A DNA stretch of 64,000 bases from Hyphomicrobiales bacterium (GTDB lineage: Bacteria > Pseudomonadota > Alphaproteobacteria > Rhizobiales > NORP267): contig JAJFGZ010000005.1 in assembly GCA_021775855.1 (NCBI GenBank), positions 42,439 to 106,438 of the forward strand. The letters are read 5' to 3'. This document shows positions 48,588 to 55,601 of this stretch, piece after piece. Below the pieces are notes generated by a model. It had not been told where the DNA came from, made no database searches, and saw only the letters and a program-made list of their open reading frames with translations. How positions within the stretch are numbered: position 1 is the stretch's first letter; every line of letters begins with the position of its first letter. A program made the translations under genes and the position numbers.

Positions 48588-49904
48588 ATGACCAGCAGAA
48601 ACAAAGATCCGAATTTTATGCCGCCTTTGCCCCAGGCCTTTGCGCTTGGGCTGCAACACGTCCTGGCCATGCTGGCGAGCAACATCACCGTCCCGATTAT
48701 CGTGATATCCGCGATTGGCCTGAATGCTGACGACCGGGTGTTCATGATCCAGGCGGCCATTCTGGCGGCTGGATTGGCGACCCTTTTACAGACGGTCGGG
48801 CCTGGCCCGATCGGTGCACGGTTGCCTGTGGTGCAGGGGACCAGTTTCGCCTTCATCCCGGTACTGATCCCGATTGGAAAAGGGTTCGGCATGGCGGCGG
48901 TCTTCGGGGCGTCCCTCTTTAGCGGTATCGTTCAGATGCTTGTCTCGACATTTGTCGGCAAGCTGCGCAGCATGATCCCCTCGCTTGTCTCCGGGATCGT
49001 TGTTGCAACGATTGGACTGTCGCTGCTCCCGATCGGAATCAAATATTCTGCTGGCGGGGTCGGGGCCACCGATTTCGGCGCCTGGTATCACCTGACCCTG
49101 GCAATGATTGTCATCGTATTCGCTATTCTGCTTCGGCTATTGTTCCGAGGGTTTATCGGCGCGGCGGGGATATTTTTCGCGATTTGCGCGGGGTATGTTG
49201 TGGCCGTCCCAATGGGCTTGATTGATATGACCCGGGTCAACGCGTCGGGCTGGTTTTCGCTGCCGACGCCGTTGAGTTTTGGCCTTGAGCTGCCGGTCTC
49301 GGTGATTATCCCGATGATCGTCCTTGCCTTCATTACGACCATCGAGACGATCGGCGATATTTCAGGGATCGCGATGGGGGGTGCTGACCGCGAGGCGACC
49401 GACCGGGAATTGAGGGGCGGGATTTTGGCCGACGGTCTCGGCACCGCCCTGGCCGCCTTGATCAATGCCTTGCCCAACACATCTTTCAGCCAGAATGTGG
49501 GTCTGGTGTCTTTCACCGGCGTGATGAGCCGCCACGTAGTGAGCCTCGGCGCCCTGGTGCTGATCGCGGCCGGTTTGATGCCGAAATTCGGGGCGCTGGT
49601 AACAACCATCCCCAACGCTGTTCTCGGCGGGGCCATGGTGGTCACCTTCGGGATGGTAGTCGCCGCCGGCATCAAATTGATGACGCAAGCGCATATGGGC
49701 CGGCGCAACATGCTGATCGTCGCCCTGTCGCTCGGCCTCGGGCTTGGCCTCGCCAATGTGCCGGAAGCCGTACAGATTCTCCCCGAAACCCTTCGCCTGA
49801 TGCTGGTATCGGGGATCGTGCCTGCCGGCGTTATTGCCTTCGTCCTCAACCTGGTTTTGCCGGATGATGACGACGACGATATTGTTCCCCAGGTCGACGG
49901 ATAA
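48588..49904 (+). CDS. NCS2-family (NAT) nucleobase:cation symporter, xanthine/urate-type motif
   Basis: This 438-residue transporter has about 14 hydrophobic segments. The NAT signature reads QNVGLVSFTG within NALPNTSFSQNVGLVSFTGV. The Q-N-x-G-x4-T-G form is that of xanthine/urate permeases, whereas uracil permease UraA has ENIGVMAITR. The TIETIGDISGIA segment (about 246-257) holds the helix-8 substrate Glu. The C-terminus is very acidic (DDDDDD). It sits 194 bases after NCS1, so there are two nucleobase-type carriers in tandem with different predicted preferences. A purine (oxidised) cargo is suggested by the motif. Confidence 0.93.
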   Translation: MTSRNKDPNFMPPLPQAFALGLQHVLAMLASNITVPIIVISAIGLNADDRVFMIQAAILAAGLATLLQTVGPGPIGARLPVVQGTSFAFIPVLIPIGKGFGMAAVFGASLFSGIVQMLVSTFVGKLRSMIPSLVSGIVVATIGLSLLPIGIKYSAGGVGATDFGAWYHLTLAMIVIVFAILLRLLFRGFIGAAGIFFAICAGYVVAVPMGLIDMTRVNASGWFSLPTPLSFGLELPVSVIIPMIVLAFITTIETIGDISGIAMGGADREATDRELRGGILADGLGTALAALINALPNTSFSQNVGLVSFTGVMSRHVVSLGALVLIAAGLMPKFGALVTTIPNAVLGGAMVVTFGMVVAAGIKLMTQAHMGRRNMLIVALSLGLGLGLANVPEAVQILPETLRLMLVSGIVPAGVIAFVLNLVLPDDDDDDIVPQVDG

Positions 49905-49937
49905 AACGGCGACGCTAATCCAGACTTCGAACGGAGA

Positions 49938-50399
49938 TCATTTGTTCCGGCGCAACCGGACAATGACCTGATCGAGAGCAGACAGAAACCGCGAACGGTC
50001 GGTTTTGGAAAAGGGTGGGGCACCGCCAATTTGTTCGCCTCCAGCACGCAAGTCAACCATGATAGCGCGGGTTGCAACTGCACCCCCGATCGAATTTTCC
50101 GTAAACAACCTGCCGTTCGGCGCGATGACCGCCGCGCCCTTTTTGAGGCACTGGTCGGCGAGCAGGATGTCTGCTGTTATCACGATTGATCCTGGGCCGG
50201 AATGTTCAGCAATATAATCGTCAGCGGCATCCATATGGTCATCAACAATTACCCGCTCGATAAGAGGATCGTCGGGGATACGCATATAGCTGTTGGCCAC
50301 GATGCGGACCGGAAGGCCTAGCCGGAAGGCTACCTTGTATACCTGCTCTTTCACCGGGCAGGCATCTGCATCCACAAGGATTTGAATCGTTTCGGCCAT
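49938..50399 (-). CDS. YaiI/YqxD family (DUF188) protein
   Basis: This 153-residue protein matches the YaiI/YqxD family: [20 protein letters not shown] near the N-terminus, [14 protein letters not shown] and [33 protein letters not shown]. The aspartates resemble a PIN-like nuclease centre (Asp in VDADACP and TADI), but family function is not established. ATG 50399 is chosen, since residues before it are not family-like. It is convergent with the NCS2 gene (33-base gap) and divergent from the PLP decarboxylase. Confidence 0.92.
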   Translation of the reverse strand: MAETIQILVDADACPVKEQVYKVAFRLGLPVRIVANSYMRIPDDPLIERVIVDDHMDAADDYIAEHSGPGSIVITADILLADQCLKKGAAVIAPNGRLFTENSIGGAVATRAIMVDLRAGGEQIGGAPPFSKTDRSRFLSALDQVIVRLRRNK

Positions 50400-50587
50400 T
50401 GGATGATTTAGCCCCGCCGGATTTACAAGTAAACGAGTTTGGGCGGAAACGCCGTTGAAAGCCGGAGACGATACGGCCCCGCATATTGCCGGAAGCGCCC
50501 TGTGGAATGCGCGGATACAGCATGTTGGGAATTGCATTACCGCTGCCGTTGCCCTGCCAGCGGCGTGTCTCTATCGTGTCGGCCATC

Positions 50588-51958
50588 ATGGAAAAAGCTG
50601 ATACCCGACATCTCTTGGAGGACGCCGCGCGACGCGCGGCGGATTATCTCGAAGGCCTGGACCAGCGAAGCGTTGGAGCGGTTGAGGGCGCAGCTGAGCG
50701 GCTGGCGGTGGCGCTTGATACACCATTGCCTGATGGGCCAGGCGACGAGATGGACGTCCTGGGATTCCTCGATGGATACGGCTCGCCCGCCACCGTTGCC
50801 AGTGCCGGCGGGCGCTATTTCGGGTTTGTGACCGGAGGGGCGATACCGGCGACGCTCGCGGCCAATATTCTGGCCGGGGCCTGGGACCAGAATTGTTTCA
50901 GCTCGGTGAGTTCGCCAGCGGTGGCCATGTTTGAAGAAACCGCATTGCGTTGGGTGAAAGAAGCCCTCGGGCTGCCGCCGTCAGCGGAAGGTGCGCTGGT
51001 AACCGGGGGCACCATGGCCCACTTTACCTGCCTGGCGGCGGCGCGAAACCGCGTTCTGAATCAGGCCGGTTGGGATGTGGACGCGAAGGGCCTGTTCGGG
51101 GCCCCTGAAATCACAGTGATTGTCGGCGCGGAGGCGCACGCATCCCTGTTCAAGGTGCTCTCGATGCTGGGCCTCGGGCGCGACCGGGTAACAATTCTGC
51201 CGGTTGACGATCAGGGTCGTATCAGGGCCGGCAATTTTCCAACCATCGATGGCCCGGCGATTGTTTGCCTGCAGGCCGGTAATGTGAATTCCGGTGCTTT
51301 CGATCCGGCGACACCGATCACGGACTGGGCGCGAGCCGGTGGCGCATGGATCCATGTGGATGGCGCATTCGGGATCTGGGCGCTGGCCTCACCCGACCTT
51401 GCCCATCTTGCTGACGGCTATCAGGCCGCCGATTCCTGGGCGATGGATGCGCACAAATGGCTGAATGTACCGTATGATTCCGGTGTGGCTCTTGTCCGGG
51501 ACCGGAGCGCCCTTGCCGAAGCCATGGCGATCAGCAGTGCCTACCTCCTTGCAAGCGGCAACCGGGACGCGATTAATTTCACGCCCGACGCCTCCAGGCG
51601 GGCCCGGGCGATCGAGGTCTGGACAGCGCTCAAGTCGCTTGGACGATCCGGTTTGGCAGATCTGGTGGACCGGAATTGCCGTCAGGCCCGGCAATTCGCG
51701 GATGGATTGCGGGAAGAGGGCGTAGAGATTCTCAACGAGGTTGTCCTGAACCAGGTCGTCGCCGCGTTCGGCAATGACGATCGGACAAACAGGGTTATAT
51801 CTCTTGTGCAAGAATCCGGCGAATGCTGGTGCGGCGGGACCCATTGGCACGGCCGGGTGGCGATGCGGATCAGCACAAGCTCCTGGGCGACCACGGACGA
51901 GGACGTCGCGCGATCCCTGGCGGCGATCCTGAAGGCACACAGGGAATCCGGCGGGTGA
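50588..51958 (+). CDS. Pyridoxal-phosphate-dependent group II decarboxylase
   Basis: This 456-residue fold-type I PLP enzyme is of the aromatic-L-amino-acid/glutamate decarboxylase family. The PLP Lys is in MDAHKWLNVPYDSG, the cofactor-binding His in GAEAHASLFK, and the Asp in WIHVDGAFG. N-terminal GRYFGFVTGGAIPATLAANIL is typical of this clade. The start is ATG 50588; the frame to 50486 lies in the divergent intergenic region. It ends with GTGA, overlapping the next gene. Amine-forming decarboxylation is the usual activity. The substrate is not predictable, and members near catabolic genes may act on aromatic amino acids. Confidence 0.88.
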   Translation: MEKADTRHLLEDAARRAADYLEGLDQRSVGAVEGAAERLAVALDTPLPDGPGDEMDVLGFLDGYGSPATVASAGGRYFGFVTGGAIPATLAANILAGAWDQNCFSSVSSPAVAMFEETALRWVKEALGLPPSAEGALVTGGTMAHFTCLAAARNRVLNQAGWDVDAKGLFGAPEITVIVGAEAHASLFKVLSMLGLGRDRVTILPVDDQGRIRAGNFPTIDGPAIVCLQAGNVNSGAFDPATPITDWARAGGAWIHVDGAFGIWALASPDLAHLADGYQAADSWAMDAHKWLNVPYDSGVALVRDRSALAEAMAISSAYLLASGNRDAINFTPDASRRARAIEVWTALKSLGRSGLADLVDRNCRQARQFADGLREEGVEILNEVVLNQVVAAFGNDDRTNRVISLVQESGECWCGGTHWHGRVAMRISTSSWATTDEDVARSLAAILKAHRESGG

Positions 51959-53043
51959 TACCCGCGACAAGTCCCGTCGCAGACAATTTGGCGGAAACAA
52001 CCTACGACGTCATCCTGGTAGGCCAGGGTCTGGCCGGCACCACACTCGCCTGGCATTTGGTCGAGGCCGGCCAACGGGTTTTGATCCTTGATGCATGCGA
52101 ACCCGTTACGTCCTCAAAAATCGCCGCTGGACTGATCACCCCGATCACCGGCCAGCGGTTGGTGCTCACCCCACGGTATGATGAATTTTTTGCCGCCGCC
52201 CGGGCTTTTTATTCCCGCATCGAACAGCGCACAGGCCAGACATTCTTCCATGACCGGGTCGCGACCCGGTTGTTCAAATCCGACGACGAGCAGCAAAATT
52301 GGACGGTGCGCGGCCGGCGCCCTGAATACCAGGCGCATCTTCTGGACCCACAACCGGCTCCCCTGCTTGACCCCGATCTGGGCAATTCCGGCAGTGGCGG
52401 TTTTGCCATGCACGGTGCGCAGTTGGACGTGGCCTTGTACCTGGAATCGTCCCGCGTTGCATTGGAATGGGAATCAATGGCCCTCGATTGGCAAGGCGAC
52501 GTAACGCTCCACCCCGACCACATATCAGTTGGCAGACACCGTGCCCGCCGTCTGATCTCGTGCGAAGGGTACGCCGCCGCCTGCAATCCGTATTTCGCCT
52601 GGGTCCCGTTTAACCCGGCGAAAGGGGATATTCTAACGGTGCGCTTCCACCTTCCCGTACCGCCGCACTGCCTGCATCGCGGCATCTGGCTGGCCCCGAC
52701 CGGCGAGCCCGATATTTTCCGGGTCGGGTCGACCTACGATTGGGAAAATCTCGACCAGACGCCAAGCCCGTCGGCACGCGTTGAAATCGAACGAAAAATG
52801 AAAGATTTTTTCCAGGTGCCGTACACGGTTCTGGACCACCATGCTGCGGTCCGCCCGATCATCACCCAGAGCCAGGCGCTTGTCGGGATGCATCCGGCGC
52901 ATGCCCATCTGGGATATTTTAACGGGTTGGGCTCGAAAGGCTCGCTGCACGCGCCCTGGTATGCCGGACGTTTTACCGACTATCTGATAAATCAGACCCC
53001 CTTGCCCGACGAAATCGATATCTGCAAGCATTTCAAGCCATGA
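51955..53043 (+). CDS. FAD-dependent DAO-type oxidoreductase
   Basis: This 362-residue flavoprotein of the glycine oxidase/D-amino-acid oxidase-like family has the dinucleotide-binding motif VILVGQGLAGTTLAWHLVEAG (about 19-39) and a C-terminal GLGSKGSLHAPW. The start GTG 51955 overlaps the decarboxylase stop (GTGA), with AGGGA 9 bases upstream. The longer frame is inside the decarboxylase. It overlaps the next gene by four bases at its own stop, so three genes are translationally coupled. Homologous proteins resemble the oxidase half of MnmC. With an MnmM-like methyltransferase directly downstream, a tRNA mnm5U modification role is possible, though catabolic amine oxidation is equally open. 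Confidence 0.85.
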   Translation: MIPATSPVADNLAETTYDVILVGQGLAGTTLAWHLVEAGQRVLILDACEPVTSSKIAAGLITPITGQRLVLTPRYDEFFAAARAFYSRIEQRTGQTFFHDRVATRLFKSDDEQQNWTVRGRRPEYQAHLLDPQPAPLLDPDLGNSGSGGFAMHGAQLDVALYLESSRVALEWESMALDWQGDVTLHPDHISVGRHRARRLISCEGYAAACNPYFAWVPFNPAKGDILTVRFHLPVPPHCLHRGIWLAPTGEPDIFRVGSTYDWENLDQTPSPSARVEIERKMKDFFQVPYTVLDHHAAVRPIITQSQALVGMHPAHAHLGYFNGLGSKGSLHAPWYAGRFTDYLINQTPLPDEIDICKHFKP

Positions 53044-53609
53044 TCCGCGCCACGGAAAAGGCCCGTCATCTGATGGGCCAAATCGTCAAACCCGGTGACT
53101 GGGTTGTCGACGCGACCGTCGGGAACGGCAACGATACATTGCTGCTCGCTGATCTTGTCGGACCCTCGGGACGGGTCTTTGGATTTGATATCCAGGCGGC
53201 CGCGATTTCGGCTACGCGCCTGCGGATCAGCCATCTGCCTCAGGTGACGTTGATCCATGCCGGACACGAAACACTTGCAGCGCATTTGCAAACCCTTGAG
53301 AGCACGGGAGATCGGCCAGCGCTGGCTGCCGCGATGTTCAATCTAGGGTACCTTCCGGGGTCATCTAAAAATATCGTGACCCAGGCCGGGACCAGCCTTG
53401 CGGGTCTTGAACAAGCGCTCGCTGCGCTGAAAATCAACGGCCTTGTGACGCTTGTCCTGTATCCCGGGCATCCGGGCGGAGCGGATGAAGCCGCCGCGCT
53501 CAGGTCTTACGCTCAAAACCTGCCAGACAATTTTTCGGTCGCCCATCATGCGCGCACCGATACGCAGCGCCCCGCACCCGAACTTCTCGCGATCACGCGA
53601 TCCGGTTAG
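53040..53609 (+). CDS. MnmM/YtqB-like SAM-dependent methyltransferase (rRNA/tRNA methylase)
   Basis: This 189-residue class I methyltransferase has DATVGNGNDTLLLADLVG (24-41) as the SAM motif, VFGFDIQ as motif II, FNLGYLPGSSK as the active-site/motif IV, and LVLYPGHPGG (about 138-147). This set is that of YtqB/MnmM, which completes mnm5(s2)U in Bacillus tRNAs. The ATG overlaps the stop of the DAO-type gene (ATGA at 53040-53043). The pairing with an FAD oxidoreductase suggests a split MnmC-like function. That is inference from adjacency. Confidence 0.88.
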   Translation: MIRATEKARHLMGQIVKPGDWVVDATVGNGNDTLLLADLVGPSGRVFGFDIQAAAISATRLRISHLPQVTLIHAGHETLAAHLQTLESTGDRPALAAAMFNLGYLPGSSKNIVTQAGTSLAGLEQALAALKINGLVTLVLYPGHPGGADEAAALRSYAQNLPDNFSVAHHARTDTQRPAPELLAITRSG

Positions 53610-53619
53610 GGCCGCACAA

Positions 53620-54288
53620 CTATCCGATATGGTCAGCGAACAATTTGATTGTCCGGTCCCACGCTTCTTTAGACGCTACTGCATCAAAACCCGGGCGTTG
53701 ATCGCAATGAAACCCGTGGCCGGCGCCCTTGTAGACATACACGTCGCAATCCGGTCGCTTGGCCCGGACGATATCCACATTACTCATCGGGATGCCCGTA
53801 TCTTCGGAACCGAAATGGAGCTGAACCGGGCAGCGCGGCGCCTCGTCGGCAAATCTGTGGATGCCTCCGCCATAAAAGCCGGATGCTGCTGAAATACCGT
53901 CGAGCCGCGTCGCCCCTAAAAAAGCAATCGTGCCACCGAGGCAAAACCCGACCAGGCCGACTTTGCCAGCGTCCGCGACCGCCGCGCGGGCGGCGTCGGT
54001 ATCGCGCACATACCCGTCCCAATCAGGTTCGGCGATGAAGGAACGCGCGTGTTCGATTTCCTCCGGCGAATATCCGGACTGAAAATTGCGTTCAATCCTG
54101 TCAAAGACTGCTGGCGCGATCGCCGCATATCCGATCTCTGCCAGACTGTCGCAGATCGAGCGGATGTGAGAATTCACCCCGAATATTTCCTGGATCACGA
54201 CAATCGCGCCGCGCGGTTTTGCGTCCGGGTCGGCACGGTACGCGCCGAGTTCGAAGCCATCGGACGCGGTGAGGGTCAGGTTGGACAT
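53620..54288 (-). CDS. Dienelactone hydrolase family protein
   Basis: This 222-residue alpha/beta-hydrolase has the dienelactone hydrolase Cys-His-Asp triad: Cys116 in GFCLGG, Asp in GSEDTGIP and His in GAGHGFHC, with Glu34 in IQEIFG. The start ATG 54288 is 19 bases after the 3' end of tRNA-Ser on the same strand. The frame to 54525 passes through the tRNA and was rejected. It opens lactones of chlorinated or natural muconate-type intermediates, or is a general carboxylesterase. It lies outside the catabolic clusters. Confidence 0.9.
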   Translation of the reverse strand: MSNLTLTASDGFELGAYRADPDAKPRGAIVVIQEIFGVNSHIRSICDSLAEIGYAAIAPAVFDRIERNFQSGYSPEEIEHARSFIAEPDWDGYVRDTDAARAAVADAGKVGLVGFCLGGTIAFLGATRLDGISAASGFYGGGIHRFADEAPRCPVQLHFGSEDTGIPMSNVDIVRAKRPDCDVYVYKGAGHGFHCDQRPGFDAVASKEAWDRTIKLFADHIG

Positions 54289-54306
54289 GAGCGCGTTGCC
54301 TTTATT

Positions 54307-54396
54307 TGGCGGAGAGAGGGGGATTCGAACCCCCGAGACGGTTGCCCGCCTACACGCTTTCCAAGCGTGCGCCTTCAGCCACTCGGCCACCTCTCC
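54307..54396 (-). tRNA. tRNA-Ser (GGA anticodon)
   Basis: The minus strand reads GGAGAGG for the 5' acceptor arm, TGGCCGAG for the D region, a CACGC/GCGTG anticodon stem around TTGGAAA (anticodon GGA), a long variable arm typical of serine tRNAs, GGGGG-TTCGAAT-CCCCC for the T arm, and CTCTCC plus discriminator G with encoded CCA at 54309-54307. All stems pair, with one G-U in the acceptor. No integrase gene or att repeat is near it. Confidence 0.97.
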
Positions 54397-54597
54397 GCGT
54401 TTGCAGGACGAAGGTTGATCGCTCCCCCGTCGAACGTTGCGCACTATACCCATCCGGGCCGCGTGGGCAATCACCAACCTGCAATGAAATGAAACTCCCA
54501 CTGCATCTTTTACGTAACCATCCATACACTATATAGTCGGGAGCCAGCTGGTGATGTGCTAGCGGGCTGATCGGCGGGACAGAACAGGAACTGAACA

Positions 54598-54915
54598 ATG
54601 GTTTTCCTCCGTTTTTTTGGGCTTTTTCTATTGGCCACGGCTTTTATCGCGCTGGTGGTTGATGGCATCAAGAGCATCGCCGCGACCGGCATTGTAATTA
54701 CGCCGCTCGGCCAGGGCTGGTTTTCCCTGCACCCGCCGAGCATCAACCTGGTGCAGGCCATCATCGAGCGCTACACGTTTCCAATTCTTTGGGACCCGGT
54801 ACTTCTCACCGTCCTGCTGGCCCCGGTCTGGCTGGTTTTTGGCGTTCTGGGTGCGCTGTTTCTTTATATTGGCCGGAAAAAGCGCGATACTTCGATCGCA
54901 TATATACAGGATTGA
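54598..54915 (+). CDS. Small membrane protein of unknown function
   Basis: This 105-residue protein has two hydrophobic segments (about 3-24 and 68-92) and a basic C-terminus ([15 protein letters not shown]). A hydrophilic mid part includes [32 protein letters not shown] ribosome site, AGGAACTGAACA, precedes the ATG. Similar small proteins are widespread in alphaproteobacteria, but I do not recognise a named family or function. The msrA gene starts 27 bases downstream, so the two may be cotranscribed. Confidence 0.8.
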   Translation: MVFLRFFGLFLLATAFIALVVDGIKSIAATGIVITPLGQGWFSLHPPSINLVQAIIERYTFPILWDPVLLTVLLAPVWLVFGVLGALFLYIGRKKRDTSIAYIQD

Positions 54916-54941
54916 TACCTCTTCAAAATTGGATATCGAAT

Positions 54942-55595
54942 ATGTTTTTTGCCCGTAAACCCAAGACGATCCCCGCAGCATCCGATGCCCTCGCGGGCCG
55001 AAACCAAGCGATCCCCACCGCGAGCAATCATTTTGTCAATGGCAACCCGTTGGCCGGTCCCTATCCCGAGGGGTATGAGAAATTTCAAGTGGGGATGGGC
55101 TGTTTCTGGGGGGCCGAGCGCATTTTCTGGTCGACACCCGGCGTCTATGTCACCGCCGTTGGCTACGGCGCTGGACACACCGCCAATCCGACCTACAATG
55201 AAGTTTGCAGCGGCCAGACCGGGCACAACGAGCTAGTGTTGGTGGTATTCGATCCCAAAAAGATCTCGTTTGAGGATCTGCTCGCTATTTTTTGGGAAGG
55301 CCACGACCCGACCCAGGGGATGCGCCAGGGCAACGATCACGGTACCCAGTACCGCTCAGGAATTTATGTTTATTCCGACTCCCAGCGCGACGCCGCGCAG
55401 ACGAGCAAAAAAGGCTACACATTGAGCTTGCAAAAAAGTGGTTTCGGTTCGATCACGACAGAGATATTGGAAGCCGGGCCGTTCTATTTCGCCGAAGAGG
55501 CCCACCAGCAATACCTCGCTAAAAACCCCGGCGGCTATTGCGGCCTTGGCGGTACAGGAATTTCCTGTCCGATCGGCAAAGGTGCCGCAGCCTGA
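54942..55595 (+). CDS. msrA: Peptide-methionine (S)-S-oxide reductase
   Basis: This 217-residue MsrA has the catalytic Cys in [13 protein letters not shown], the substrate region [47 protein letters not shown], and resolving cysteines in the C-terminal [13 protein letters not shown]. It reduces methionine-S-sulfoxide in damaged proteins using thioredoxin. ATG 54942 is chosen because the residues that follow ([17 protein letters not shown]) match MsrA N-termini. The longer frame to 54789 overlaps the small membrane protein. Confidence 0.97.
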   Translation: MFFARKPKTIPAASDALAGRNQAIPTASNHFVNGNPLAGPYPEGYEKFQVGMGCFWGAERIFWSTPGVYVTAVGYGAGHTANPTYNEVCSGQTGHNELVLVVFDPKKISFEDLLAIFWEGHDPTQGMRQGNDHGTQYRSGIYVYSDSQRDAAQTSKKGYTLSLQKSGFGSITTEILEAGPFYFAEEAHQQYLAKNPGGYCGLGGTGISCPIGKGAAA

Positions 55596-55601
55596 TCTGA
55601 G

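Noticed and set aside
54307..54396. tRNA-Ser as an integration site
   Set aside because: No integrase, flanking repeat or foreign-looking gene lies beside it.
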